From NCBI GenBank assembly GCA_027422505.1, contig JAPQWV010001060.1, positions 62,001-126,000 on the forward strand: DNA of 64,000 nt, written 5' to 3'. This stretch comes from Craterostigma plantagineum. Taxonomy: Eukaryota > Streptophyta > Magnoliopsida > Lamiales > Linderniaceae. This document shows positions 37,621 through 46,905 of this stretch, in pieces (position 1 is the stretch's first letter; each line of letters begins with the position of its first letter). The notes beneath the pieces are model-generated. The model worked only from the letters and a program-made list of their open reading frames with translations. It was not told where the DNA came from and searched no databases. The position numbers and the translations under genes are program-made.

Positions 37621-37810
37621 TAGCAATTTTATGGTGCTCACATGTGAGCATCTTATTTGGGCACCTGTTGATATGCCATTTCAACATATCGCATCGCCGT
37701 CTAAGGTTATTTCGTCTTAATAAATACCTTCTAGGTGTCATTAATCGATATTTCAGATGTTGATGTGACACATTGACGCCTTACATAATATTTTACGTGT
37801 CGATAAAATA
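37621..37810. mobile_element. half copy of the foldback MITE family seen at 59.7 kb
   Basis: aattttatggtgctcac, gggcacctgttgatatg, aaggtta-tcgtctta, ctaggtg-cattaatcga and gatgttgatgt occur in the same order as in the left arm of the element at 59681-60063. The second arm is absent, so this copy is truncated or derived from one arm. Confidence 0.8.
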
Positions 37811-38580
37811 TATCACATTAAGTTAAAGTAATTCTTGCTACGCTTTCTGTTCTCTTTCAAGGATACTCCAACGGCAAATTGTCCAATTCATTCATTACCT
37901 CACCCCACATACATTTTTTCATATAAAGTAAAATATAGCGTCCCTCGAAACAAACAAATGAATATTTTTTATGAGGTGGGTGGAGTCGGGGGAGAACATC
38001 TTCCATCTTCCATCTTAATGCCACTCAAACGTGGCTGAATAAAGGCGTCGTTTGTTTGATTATTTAATTGTCCTTTTTCTTGCTTATACTCATTTCTTTC
38101 TGATCACCATTACGAGGTGAATTAAAGCTGCTGATTCGAAACAGTTGCTCTGTCGTTGATTTTCTTTTTTTTTTTTTTATGTTTCGTTCCATCTCCATAT
38201 ATATTCACGAGCTATTTAACATTTCGTCCTTGCAGAAGTATGTTTTTAAACGCTTGGAATCTTTCCGTTTCAACGATATTAGAACAATTATCTTCCAGAA
38301 GGCGTAGACCTTGAACCCAAGGTTCCGGCATTTTGAATACTTCTGCGTTCTGCCCGCGTAGCTATTTGAATTAGATTTTAAAGGTTCGTTTCTTTACCTT
38401 GTCCTCATATACATATATAGGATGTTTCGTTTGTCTCTAACTCTGTGTTTGCAAAGATTGTTTCGCTTTTTGGTTTGAATTTCAACATAGGTTTTCTTTT
38501 CCTTTTTTCGTGTGATATGAGTTTCAGGTTCAAAGTGTAATAGGCTATCTTTCGTGACTGCCAATGCCATAGCTGAGTTG
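37811..38580. other. intergenic, no gene seen
   Basis: AT-rich sequence with a T16 homopolymer near 38165-38180 and no recognisable frame. It leads into the kinase remnant. Confidence 0.4.
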
Positions 38581-38589
38581 GTTGTCAAC

Positions 38590-38840
38590 GACTCTTGCAG
38601 AAGTTGTAGGAGGCGCTGCAGGAGCCGTGGCATTCACGGGTAATAATCGTTTGCTGTTGCCTTTTTCGTATCTACGGTTCTACACCTAGCTACATTTCCA
38701 AATTAAAAATGGTGACATATTAAAATGTTTTGACAAGTGCAGTTGGAAGATGTGTGGGAATTGAATTCACTCTGCGAGGTGCTAGGAGATTTCAGATGGA
38801 AGAACCGTTGCTGGCAACCAAAAAATTATGTGACAAGAAT
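38590..38840 (+). pseudogene. receptor-like kinase pseudogene, 5' part
   Basis: Exon pieces encode EVVGGAAGAVAFT (membrane/juxtamembrane side) and, from about 38750, RGARRFQMEEPLLATKKLCD, the start of a Ser/Thr receptor-like kinase catalytic domain. The second exon runs without interruption into the copia element at 38841. The reading frame resumes at 44038 after the element. Upstream ectodomain exons were not recognised. Confidence 0.75.
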
Positions 38841-39260
38841 GATGGGAGTGGGTTGGTGCAACAACCAATCCACCCACCCACTCTACTATTATAATAATAT
38901 TTAGTTATATTATTATTATATATGTATTAGAGGGGGGGTTTTGCCTATAAATAGGCTTGATCCCTCGTTATAAAAAAACACACCAAAACACTAAAAAGAA
39001 AGAAAATAAGAGAGGGAGAGGGAGAAAGAAAGAGAAAAAAGAGCGTTTGTTCGGTATTTGCTCCAACTATAAAGAGAGATAGTGAGTGTTTTCTCCTTTA
39101 TAGATTGAGAGGTTGTAACCCCTGTTTTTACCCAGTAATAAATTTCTACCTCGCCCGTGGTTTTTACCCCAAGTTAAAAAGGGGTTTTCCACGTAAATTC
39201 CCGTGTTCCATTTATCCTCATAGTCATTTCCAATTTCGTTAAGCTGTCCATTTCGCAACA
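38841..39260 (+). repeat. 5' LTR of the copia element
   Basis: 420 bp, TG...CA. U3 has a TATAAATA box at 38946-38953 (gcctataaataggctt). A purine-rich stretch around 38996-39040 and the phrase gtggtttttaccccaagtta are shared with the 3' LTR. Confidence 0.95.
38946..38953 (+). promoter_or_regulatory. TATA box in the copia 5' LTR
   Basis: TATAAATA about 105 bp into the LTR; the identical motif is in the 3' LTR at 43719-43726. Likely core promoter of the element's genomic RNA. Confidence 0.7.
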
Positions 39261-39592
39261 AGTGGTATCAGAGACAGCCCTGATTGATATTCCGATTATG
39301 CTCTGTGGTTGCAGCTTTGTCTGATCTTCCACATCAGAAAGGATATCGAAAAGGTTTATCGTTACAGAAGAGTTTTTTGACAAGTCGTGGTAATAGACTG
39401 TGTAAGTAAGTTCTGTCTAGGTGGCTGGTGCCAAGCGGGACACATAGTGACCCCACCAGATCTCATCTGGGAATTTACTTAGAAGGGTAATTTTGTCTTG
39501 AAAGCTGGTCGCTACCCTTTCTGCAAATTATCTGATCAGTACTATTTGGCTAGACTGTTGAATTTCTCCGACGATAGCGACGTGAAAAAAAA

Positions 39593-40756
39593 ATGGCAGC
39601 TAAAAATGAAATTGGGAAATTCAACGGGAAAAACTACTCACTGTGGAAAATGAGGATAAAGGCAATTTTACTCAAAGAAAATTGTCTGGAGGCGATCACT
39701 GCCAGACCAACAACTATTACAAGTGATGCCAACTGGAGGAAGATGGACGGGAGGGCCATCGCCAATATTCATCTAGCATTAGCAGATGACATATTATCAA
39801 GCGTTGAAGAGAAAGCTAGTGCGAAAGAAATCTGGGATCATCTAGAGAAGCTGTATCAAGTCAAGTCACTCCACAGCCGAATTTTTCTGAAAAGAAAATT
39901 ATATCATCTACGAATGGAAGAATCTTCTTCAATGACCGAGCACATCAACAAGTTGAATACTCTATTCTCTCAACTTAAAGACTTGGATTACAAAATAGAG
40001 CCAAGTGAACGTGCTGAGCTTCTGCTTCAAAGCCTGCCAGACTCCTACGATCAACTCGTCATCAATCTGAGCAACAACCAAGCTGCAGGGAAACTTATCT
40101 TCGACAATATTGCAGCTGCGGTTCTCGAAGAAGAAAGTCGGCGCAATAACAAAGAAGACAAGTTGATAACGTCCCATCAGGCGGAAGCATTGGCAGTAAC
40201 GAGGGCAAGATCAGGAGCACGTGGTCCAAACATGAATCGAAAACGGCCAAGACCCGGAGAGTCTGGTCCAAGTGGGAGTCAAAAACGGCAAAGCCTTGTT
40301 ACCAAAAATAAGAAGGTTATAAAATGTTACCACTTTGGCAAGAAAGGTCATCTGAAGAAAGATTGTTGGGCTCTTAATAAAAATCCCAATGCCCAAGGAA
40401 ACGCCGCCAACACTACCGACGATGGAATTGCCTTGGTGTGTGAAGCCGCAACCACTATCGCTGAAAATGGAAGATTCAACGACGTGTGGCTCATGGACTC
40501 AGCAGCTACTTTCCACATGACCTCTCGAAAGGAATGGTTTCATCAATACGAGCCAACGTTTGGAGGGTATGTCTACAGCTGCAATGACCAAGCGCTGAAG
40601 ATTGTCGGGGTCGGTACGATTCAAATAAAGATGTACGATGGCACTGTGCGTACCATCCATGCTGTTCGACATGTGGAGGGCTTGAAGAAAAATCTGTTGT
40701 CCGTGGGCAACTGGATGATCTTGGTTTCAAAATTGAATTGGAGAATAAAATCATGA
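39593..40756 (+). pseudogene. copia gag and start of protease, frame broken
   Basis: 387-codon frame. The N-terminal gag region (KFNGKNYSLWKMRIKAILLK; HLRMEESSSMTEHINKLNTL) is the UBN2/Retrotran_gag type. A zinc knuckle reads CYHFGKKGHLKKDC, with Phe where the second Cys of C-x2-C-x4-H-x4-C is expected. The protease has the active-site triplet as DSA in WLMDSAATFHMTS. Near 40705 the frame shifts, and the conserved continuation is found in the frame of the next entry, so the gag-pol polyprotein is interrupted. Described as broken; probably non-autonomous unless the shift is a sequencing error. Confidence 0.88.
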
Positions 40757-43527
40757 AGGTCTCCAAAGGAGCACTGGTGGTGATGAAGGGCGAAAAGATA
40801 GCTGCAAATCTATACAAGCTGAAGGGAGAGACTCTGCAAGAAGGGCAAGCATCTGTTGCTACGACAAGTTCAAATGAAAAGTCTACAATGACTTGGCACA
40901 AGAAACTTGGTCATATGTCTGAACAAGGCATGAAAATTCTTGCGCAAAAGAATCTACTTCCTGGTCTCACGACGGTGACGCTACCATTCTGTGAGCATTG
41001 TATTGTGAGCAAGCAGCATCGCCTGAAGTTCTCCACTTCAAATTCTAGAAGCAAAGAAATTCTAGAATTGATCCACTCTGACGTATGGCAAGCACCGGTT
41101 TCATCCCTGGGAGGAGCCAACTACTTCGTATCATTCATAGACGACTACTCCAGGAGATGCTGGGTGTATCCAATCAAGAAGAAGGACGAAGTGTTTCCTA
41201 TCTTCAAAACATACAAGGCGCGAGTTGAACTTGAAACCGGCAGAAAAATCAAGTGTCTCCGGTCAGATAATGGAGGGGAATATACTGGCAAAGAATTCAC
41301 TGAATTCTGCAAAGGTGCGGGCATCAGAAGACAGTTCACCACGGCGTACACTCCACAACAGAATGGAGTGGCAGAGCGGTTGAATAGGACCCTATTGGAA
41401 AGAACAAGGGCTATGTTGAGAACTGCGGGCCTGGAAAAGAAATTCTGGGCGGAAGCGGTCTGTACTGCCTGTTATGTGGTGAATCGGGCCCCATCTACTG
41501 CTATAGAGATGCGGACACCGATGGAAATGTGGACTGGTGCACCTGCAGACTATTCAAACCTCCATATATTTGAAAGTTCAACGTACGTGATGTATCACAA
41601 CCAAGAAACGACAAAGTTGGATCCAAAGTCCAGGAAATGCATATTCTTGGGGTACGCTGATGGAGTAAAGGGGTATCGCTTGTGGGATCTAACTGACCAC
41701 AAAGTGATTATCAGCAGAGATGTTATCTTCCTGGAAGATAGCGATGAGGAGCAAGTCGAAAATGATAGCAGTTCAAAAGGTGTGACAGAGACTACACCGA
41801 TGAAAAGAAAATTGGAGCAATATAATTCTTCTGAAGCTGAACCGGCGCACGAAGAGCTCGACCCAGTCGAATCTGAAGTACCGGAATTCTGGCGGTCATC
41901 ACGCGAGCGTATGCCGCCAAGTTGGCACTCGGATTATGAGATAGAGAGCAATCTTGCATACTGTTTTCTAACTGAGGATGGAGAGCCAACCACTTTCCAA
42001 GAAGCACTGAATAATTCAGATGCGAGTCAGTGGATTTCAGCAATGCAAGAGGAAATGGAAGCTCTCTATAAAAATAAGACATGGGAGTTGGTGCCATTAC
42101 CGCAAGGAAGAAAACCCATTGGCAACAAATGGGTGTACAAAATCAAGCGGAATGGGGATGACCAGGTAGAGCGATACCGTGCTAGACTGGTGGTAAAGGG
42201 ATATGCTCAGAAAGAAGGGATTGACTTCAACGAAATTTTCTCACCGGTGGTACGACTTACAACAGTCAGGGTGGTTTTGTCAATGTGTGCTACATTCGCC
42301 TTGCATCTTGAGCAGCTAGACGTTAAAACGGCATTTCTCCATGGAGATCTGGATGAAGAAATATATATGCTTCAACCAGAAGGTTTCAAGGAACAAGGAA
42401 AAGAAGATTTGGTTTGCAGACTGATCAAATCTCTCTACGGGCTCAAACAAGCACCTCGATGCTGGTATAAGAGATTTGACTCCTTCATAATGAGTCTTGG
42501 CTACAACAGGCTATATTCAGATCCTTGTGCATATTTCAAGAGATTTGGCGATGACGATTTCATCATGTTGCTGTTGTACGTCGACGATATGCTGGTGGCA
42601 GGACCCAACAAAGGTCGTATCGTCGACTTAAAGACTCAACTGGCTAGTGAATTCGAAATGAAGGACTTGGGGCCAGCAAACAAAATCCTTGGTGTGCAAA
42701 TATCTCGAGACAGAAGCAAGCGAAAGATTTGGCTTTCCCAAAAGAATTATTTGAAGAAAATCTTGCGGAGGTTCAACATGCAAGACAGTAAGCCAATATC
42801 TACCCCTCTTGCTACTAATTTCAAGTTATCCTCTGAGATGTGTCCTACTGATGAAGACGAGCGGATAGAGATGTCTCGACTGCCATATGCATCGGCGGTA
42901 GGAAGTTTAATGTTCGCAATGATCTGTACCAGACCAGACATTGCCCATGCAGTGGGAGTTGTTAGCCGGTACATGTCCAACCCTGGCCGGGAGCACTGGA
43001 GTGCTGTGAAGAGGATTCTCAGATACATCAAGGGAACCTCTGATCTTGCCTTATGTTACGGAGGTACAGATTTTACTGTCCATGGTTTTGTTGATGCAGA
43101 TTATGCAGGTGAACTTGATAAAAGCAGATCCACAACCGGATATGTGTTTAATCTTGCTGGCGGTGCTGTAAGCTGGGTTTCAAAACTGCAGTCCATTGTT
43201 GTAACGTCAACAACGGAAGCAGAATATGTCGCAGCTACGCAAGCCAGTAAAAAGGCAATATGGTTGAAGATGTTGCTGGAAGAACTCGGCCACAAACAGG
43301 AGAATATTGTTCTCTATTGTGATAGCCAGAGTGCGTTGCATCTTGCAAGGAATCCAGCATATCATTCAAGAACCAAACACATCCGGGTCCAATACCACTT
43401 TGTTCGTGAACAAGTGGAAGCGGGGACTGTGGACATGCAAAAAGTTCACACTGCGGATAATCTGGCAGACTACATGACCAAAGCAATTCCTATGGACAAG
43501 TTTATATGGTGTCGTTCCTCATGTTGA
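40738..43527 (+). CDS. copia pol: integrase, reverse transcriptase, RNase H
   Basis: Open frame of 929 codons, downstream part of the polyprotein. It starts within the region before integrase. The HHCC zinc-binding region (HKKLGHMSEQG ... CEHCIVSKQ) is followed by the integrase core with the D (HSDVW), D (RSDNGGEY) and E (NGVAERLNRT) triad. Reverse transcriptase shows KTAFLHGDLDEEIYM and the catalytic YVDDM. RNase H shows DADYAGELDKSRSTTG, STTEAEYVAA, CDSQSALHLARNPAYHSRTK and KHIRVQYHFVREQVE. No internal stops. The listed start is the first ATG of the frame and not a natural initiation site. Confidence 0.92.
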   Translation: MENKIMKVSKGALVVMKGEKIAANLYKLKGETLQEGQASVATTSSNEKSTMTWHKKLGHMSEQGMKILAQKNLLPGLTTVTLPFCEHCIVSKQHRLKFSTSNSRSKEILELIHSDVWQAPVSSLGGANYFVSFIDDYSRRCWVYPIKKKDEVFPIFKTYKARVELETGRKIKCLRSDNGGEYTGKEFTEFCKGAGIRRQFTTAYTPQQNGVAERLNRTLLERTRAMLRTAGLEKKFWAEAVCTACYVVNRAPSTAIEMRTPMEMWTGAPADYSNLHIFESSTYVMYHNQETTKLDPKSRKCIFLGYADGVKGYRLWDLTDHKVIISRDVIFLEDSDEEQVENDSSSKGVTETTPMKRKLEQYNSSEAEPAHEELDPVESEVPEFWRSSRERMPPSWHSDYEIESNLAYCFLTEDGEPTTFQEALNNSDASQWISAMQEEMEALYKNKTWELVPLPQGRKPIGNKWVYKIKRNGDDQVERYRARLVVKGYAQKEGIDFNEIFSPVVRLTTVRVVLSMCATFALHLEQLDVKTAFLHGDLDEEIYMLQPEGFKEQGKEDLVCRLIKSLYGLKQAPRCWYKRFDSFIMSLGYNRLYSDPCAYFKRFGDDDFIMLLLYVDDMLVAGPNKGRIVDLKTQLASEFEMKDLGPANKILGVQISRDRSKRKIWLSQKNYLKKILRRFNMQDSKPISTPLATNFKLSSEMCPTDEDERIEMSRLPYASAVGSLMFAMICTRPDIAHAVGVVSRYMSNPGREHWSAVKRILRYIKGTSDLALCYGGTDFTVHGFVDADYAGELDKSRSTTGYVFNLAGGAVSWVSKLQSIVVTSTTEAEYVAATQASKKAIWLKMLLEELGHKQENIVLYCDSQSALHLARNPAYHSRTKHIRVQYHFVREQVEAGTVDMQKVHTADNLADYMTKAIPMDKFIWCRSSC

Positions 43528-43611
43528 TTGACAGAATCTAAGATGCAAAGGTGAGCTAGAAGAATGGTGTGAAGATTGATTGGGCATCAATCAAATCTTC
43601 AAGTGGGAGAT

Positions 43612-44037
43612 TGATGAGAGTGGGTTGGTGCAACAACCAATCCACCCACCCACTCTACTATTATAATAATATTTAGTTATATTATTATTATATATGTATT
43701 AGAGGGGGGGTTTTGCCTATAAATAGGCTTGATCCCTCGTTATAAAAAAACACACCAAAACACTAAAAAGAAAGAAAATAAGAGAGGGAGATGGAGAAAG
43801 AAAAGAGAAAAAAAAAGAGGGTTTGTTCGGTATTTGCTCCAACTATAAAGAGAGATAGTGAGTGTTTTTCTCTTTTATAGATTGAGAGGTTGTAACCCCT
43901 GTTTTTACCCAGTAATAAATTTCTACCTCGCCCGTGGTTTTTACCCCAAGTTAAAAAGGGGTTTTCCACGTAAATTCCCGTGTTCCATTTATCCTCATAG
44001 TCATTTCCAATTTCGTTAAGCTGTCCATTTCGCAACA
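43612..44037 (+). repeat. 3' LTR of the copia element
   Basis: 426 bp, nearly identical to the 5' LTR. Differences seen are a G/A near the start, a G/T and a C/G change in the purine stretch, a few extra A or T in homopolymers, and a C/T in ttctcctttatag versus ttctcttttatag. Confidence 0.95.
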
Positions 44038-44400
44038 AAGAATCTGATAGGAAATAGAAAGTTCGGTGAAGTTTATGGAGATTGTTGGAGGACGGGATGC
44101 TTGTAGCAATGAAAAACGACCTGGAATTCCGACGCAGGAGTTTGTTGAAGAGGTCTGAGGCCCAACATCTCAAAGCATTTTATTGCTACGTTTTCAAAAT
44201 AAAACTGAAAATTGTCTATATAAATCAAGATATATTGTATCACCTTGTCTCTACTTTGGCATCGTAAGAGTTCTTAGAGTAAGCATCCGACAATATCACC
44301 TAAGAATCACTAATAATGTTTTTCTAACAATATCAGTCCAGTGCTCAGATGCAGGCTAAACTTTTATACAGAATCAAGACTATCATTATTATTCTTGTTA

Positions 44401-44560
44401 TTATTACTATTCAACATCGGGTTCTTGTCCGGTCCGGTATCAGGTCCGGTATCTTTCAGTACATCGAGGTTCTTGTCCGGTCCGGTATCAGGTCCGGTAT
44501 CTTTCAGTACATCGAGTTTGAGCTCATTTTATATCAGGTCCGGTATCTTTCATCTATTCA
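44401..44560. repeat. about 59-bp tandem repeat
   Basis: ttcttgtccggtccggtatc aggtccggtatctttcagtacatcgag-type unit occurs twice in tandem (about 44421-44538) plus a partial third (tatcaggtccggtatctttc). Within an intron or decayed part of the kinase pseudogene. Confidence 0.85.
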
Positions 44561-44645
44561 ACATCGGAATTTAGTCGCACTTTTGGGTAATTGCCAGGAA
44601 AATAATATACAGCTTCTTGTCTACGAGTACATACCAAACGGAAGC

Positions 44646-45129
44646 ATCTCAATTAGGCTTGTCAACGGGGCGGGTTCGGGGCGGGGATCTAATCCCCGTC
44701 CCCGTCCCCACGAGGCAAACGGGGACAAAATCGTCCCCGTCCCCGCGGGGATCCCCGGCCCGCCACTATTTTACTAAATAAGTTCAATTTATATTATTTC
44801 AATATTATTTAAAATATATCTTAATATTACTTATATTATTTAAACTACATTTTAATATTATTTATATTATTTAAAATATATTTTAATCATATTTATATTA
44901 TTTTAATATTTTCAAAGTATATTTTAATATTTTTTATCTTATAATAATATTAATTGAATATAATATATATTATTTTTATTATCGGGGACGGGGCGGGGAT
45001 ATCCGCGGGGAAAAATGTTCCCCCGTCCCCGCCCCACGGGGGTAGAATAGCGGGGATTCCCCGTTCTATTCGGGGCGGATCCCCGTGGGGACGGGGAATC
45101 CCCGCCCCATTGACAACCCTAATCTCAAT
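44646..45129. mobile_element. hAT MITE, 468 bp, inside the kinase pseudogene
   Basis: Element 44654-45121 begins TAGGCTTGTCAACGGGGCGG and ends with the inverted form (reverse complement TAGGGTTGTCAATGGGGCGG). ATCTCAAT flanks both sides (44646-44653; 45122-45129). Ends are G/C-rich with ggggacggggat repeats and the core is very AT-rich. The insertion lies in the middle of the codons for NGSISIHVYG. Confidence 0.93.
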
Positions 45130-46051
45130 CCATGTGTATGGTAACCACTGCTCTCTCTCTCTCGCTCCCTCTCTCTCTCACACAGACACACACACACACT
45201 GTGTCATTGTGTATTTTGCGACTGCGAGCTCGACACACATGAAAGGTAAAAAAGAAAATAGGAGACATTATGTGATATATAAGCATGCCAACTTGGACAA
45301 AATTCAATATCCTTTTAAACCATCAATTCCTCTTAAAGAATCCATATTAGTCTGAAATTTATATCCTTTGCATTTTCTTTTAACATGGCACGTTTAATCT
45401 GTTTCATTTCTTTCTTGTTCTGCACCACTTTCCCTCATTCCGCTATGTTCTGTTTAGCTGGACCTCCATCTTTATTACTCAGGTACTGGCCATGTTTCCC
45501 AGGAAAAACTCGAATTCAAACACAGGCTTTCAATTGCTCTTGGAGCAGCTAAAGGTGACCCCATGCAGTGAGCATATTTTGGTTTATTTAGTGCTGCTGA
45601 AATATATGAAATAGGTCACAATTATTTGTGTAAGGTCCTGCGGGCTTAACATGAGTTTCAGCCAGTTTACTTTTGTTGAGCAAATAATCTGCGTATCCAT
45701 ACACCTATTGATGCACATGCAGGTTTAGCTCATCTCCACTCCCTGAGTCCAAGATAAATACATGAGGATTTCAAACAGCAGATGTTCTGGTTGATGAAAA
45801 CTTCATTGCCAAAGTAGCAGACGCAATTTTCTTGGAAAATTTGACAATGCCGGCCCATCTGCTTCTTTACTGGAAGATGATGAACTTTTCCTGGCTCCAG
45901 AGCAACGCAAATTGCTGTTTGGTGATTTCCGGCATCATCTACTTACAACACTTTAAAAACATCTTTAACCTTCTTGTGCAGGGTTCGTGAATTTCGACGT
46001 TTCTCTCAAAAAAGTGATGTTTACAGTTTTGGGGTTTTTCTTCTGGAGTTA

Positions 46052-46065
46052 GGGGGGGGGGGGGG
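46052..46065. repeat. 14-G homopolymer
   Basis: A run of 14 G after LLEL of the kinase pseudogene, unusual in this AT-rich window. Possibly length-variable or an assembly artefact. Confidence 0.9.
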
Positions 46066-46472
46066 ATTCCATCCATAGATGACATCAACCAGAACTTGGT
46101 CGAATGGGTAAAATAATACATCCATTATCACTCATGACGCTGTTTTTCACCTGTCTGATGATAGCATTCAGTACTCAGTGCACAGTAGTGAAGAATCAAA
46201 TCAAAACTGCCGCAGGTGCAACATCTCTGATTCTGGAAGCATATCAACCACTATTGATCAGAGACTCGATAATAGTTTTATGACAGAAAGTATAGAAGAG
46301 TTCTTAGAGGTGATGCTTCAGTGTGTTAACCCTTCGAGTGAGAGGCGACCGCCTATGACCCATGTGGTAAGTGAACTCGATCGAAATGAGCTTGACCACA
46401 ATCTTCGGGGCAGGCACCCCAGTCGTGACGCTTGGCAGCCAGCTATTCAGGGGTTCTATGTAACTATATGGA

Positions 46473-46905
46473 GGTGAAAATTTGGGATTCTGGGAATCAC
46501 AGATGTGTAATACTACCACATTACTTACCTGGATTGTCACAAGAACATAGTTCTTTTTCATTCTTGTTCTGCGCTGAGGCTAACAAATTGAGTCTACCAT
46601 TTACGTACGATCGAAGTGAAACAAACGTATCATACATTCTTGGCAAAGGAAATTTTGGAGAGGACAAAAGTATGTTTCGGAGTTGGAAGATAAGCCACAC
46701 ACTATGATGACGAAAAGTGCAATATTGAAATAGGAAACAAGCCACACACTATGATGACGAACACGGAGCTGATTACAGTAACAACGCCATGGAAAAGTAA
46801 AAGAACCACCGTTCAGTCGACTAAAATTAACAACCACACAACATTGATATCTAAATTGCGGAACATGAGAAACAGGCTTCTGGGTATAATAAATCTTCAC
46901 CTGGC
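46473..46905. other. spacer between the kinase pseudogene and the DUF3754 gene
   Basis: Contains a direct duplication of aagccacacactatgatgacgaa (46689-46712 and 46739-46761) and probably the 3' UTR of the minus-strand gene. No gene seen. Confidence 0.5.

Larger units (their letters stand above)
38836..44042 (+). mobile_element. full-length Ty1/copia LTR retrotransposon, TSD AAGAA
   Basis: Bounded by LTRs at 38841-39260 and 43612-44037 that begin TGATG and end CGCAACA, and by a perfect 5-bp duplication AAGAA at 38836-38840 and 44038-44042. A primer-binding site TGGTATCAGAG (39263-39273, initiator tRNA-Met) follows the 5' LTR, and a purine-rich tract (aagtgggaga, 43601-43610) precedes the 3' LTR. 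Interior order gag, protease, integrase, reverse transcriptase, RNase H is that of copia; wording is of the TNT1-94/Tork type. The LTRs differ by only a few substitutions and poly-A indels, so insertion is recent. Confidence 0.97.
44038..46472 (+). pseudogene. receptor-like kinase pseudogene, 3' part
   Basis: Continuation of the kinase split by the copia insert. In order: NLIGNRKFGEVYG (glycine loop, restarting at the target duplication), DGMLVAMK (the Lys subdomain), a frameshift (QEFVEEV then stop), HRNLVALLGNCQENNIQLLV, YEYIPNGSISI, a hAT MITE, HVYG, VSQEKLEFKHRLSIALGAAK, GLAHLHSLSP, VLVDENFIAKVADA, then a frameshifted NFLGKFDNAGPS, EFRRFSQKSDVYSFGVFLLEL (written here without its flanks), a 14-G run, NQNLVEW and finally TIDQRLDNSFMTESIEEFLE / NPSSERRPPMTHVVSELDR. 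Catalytic-loop HRD is not visible. Multiple frameshifts and two insertions make it non-functional. Confidence 0.88.

Noticed and set aside
44349..45355. Plus-strand frames of 142 and 133 aa around the MITE
   Set aside because: They read through the 59-bp tandem repeat and the GC-rich MITE ends; only the short kinase segment is meaningful and is annotated as pseudogene.
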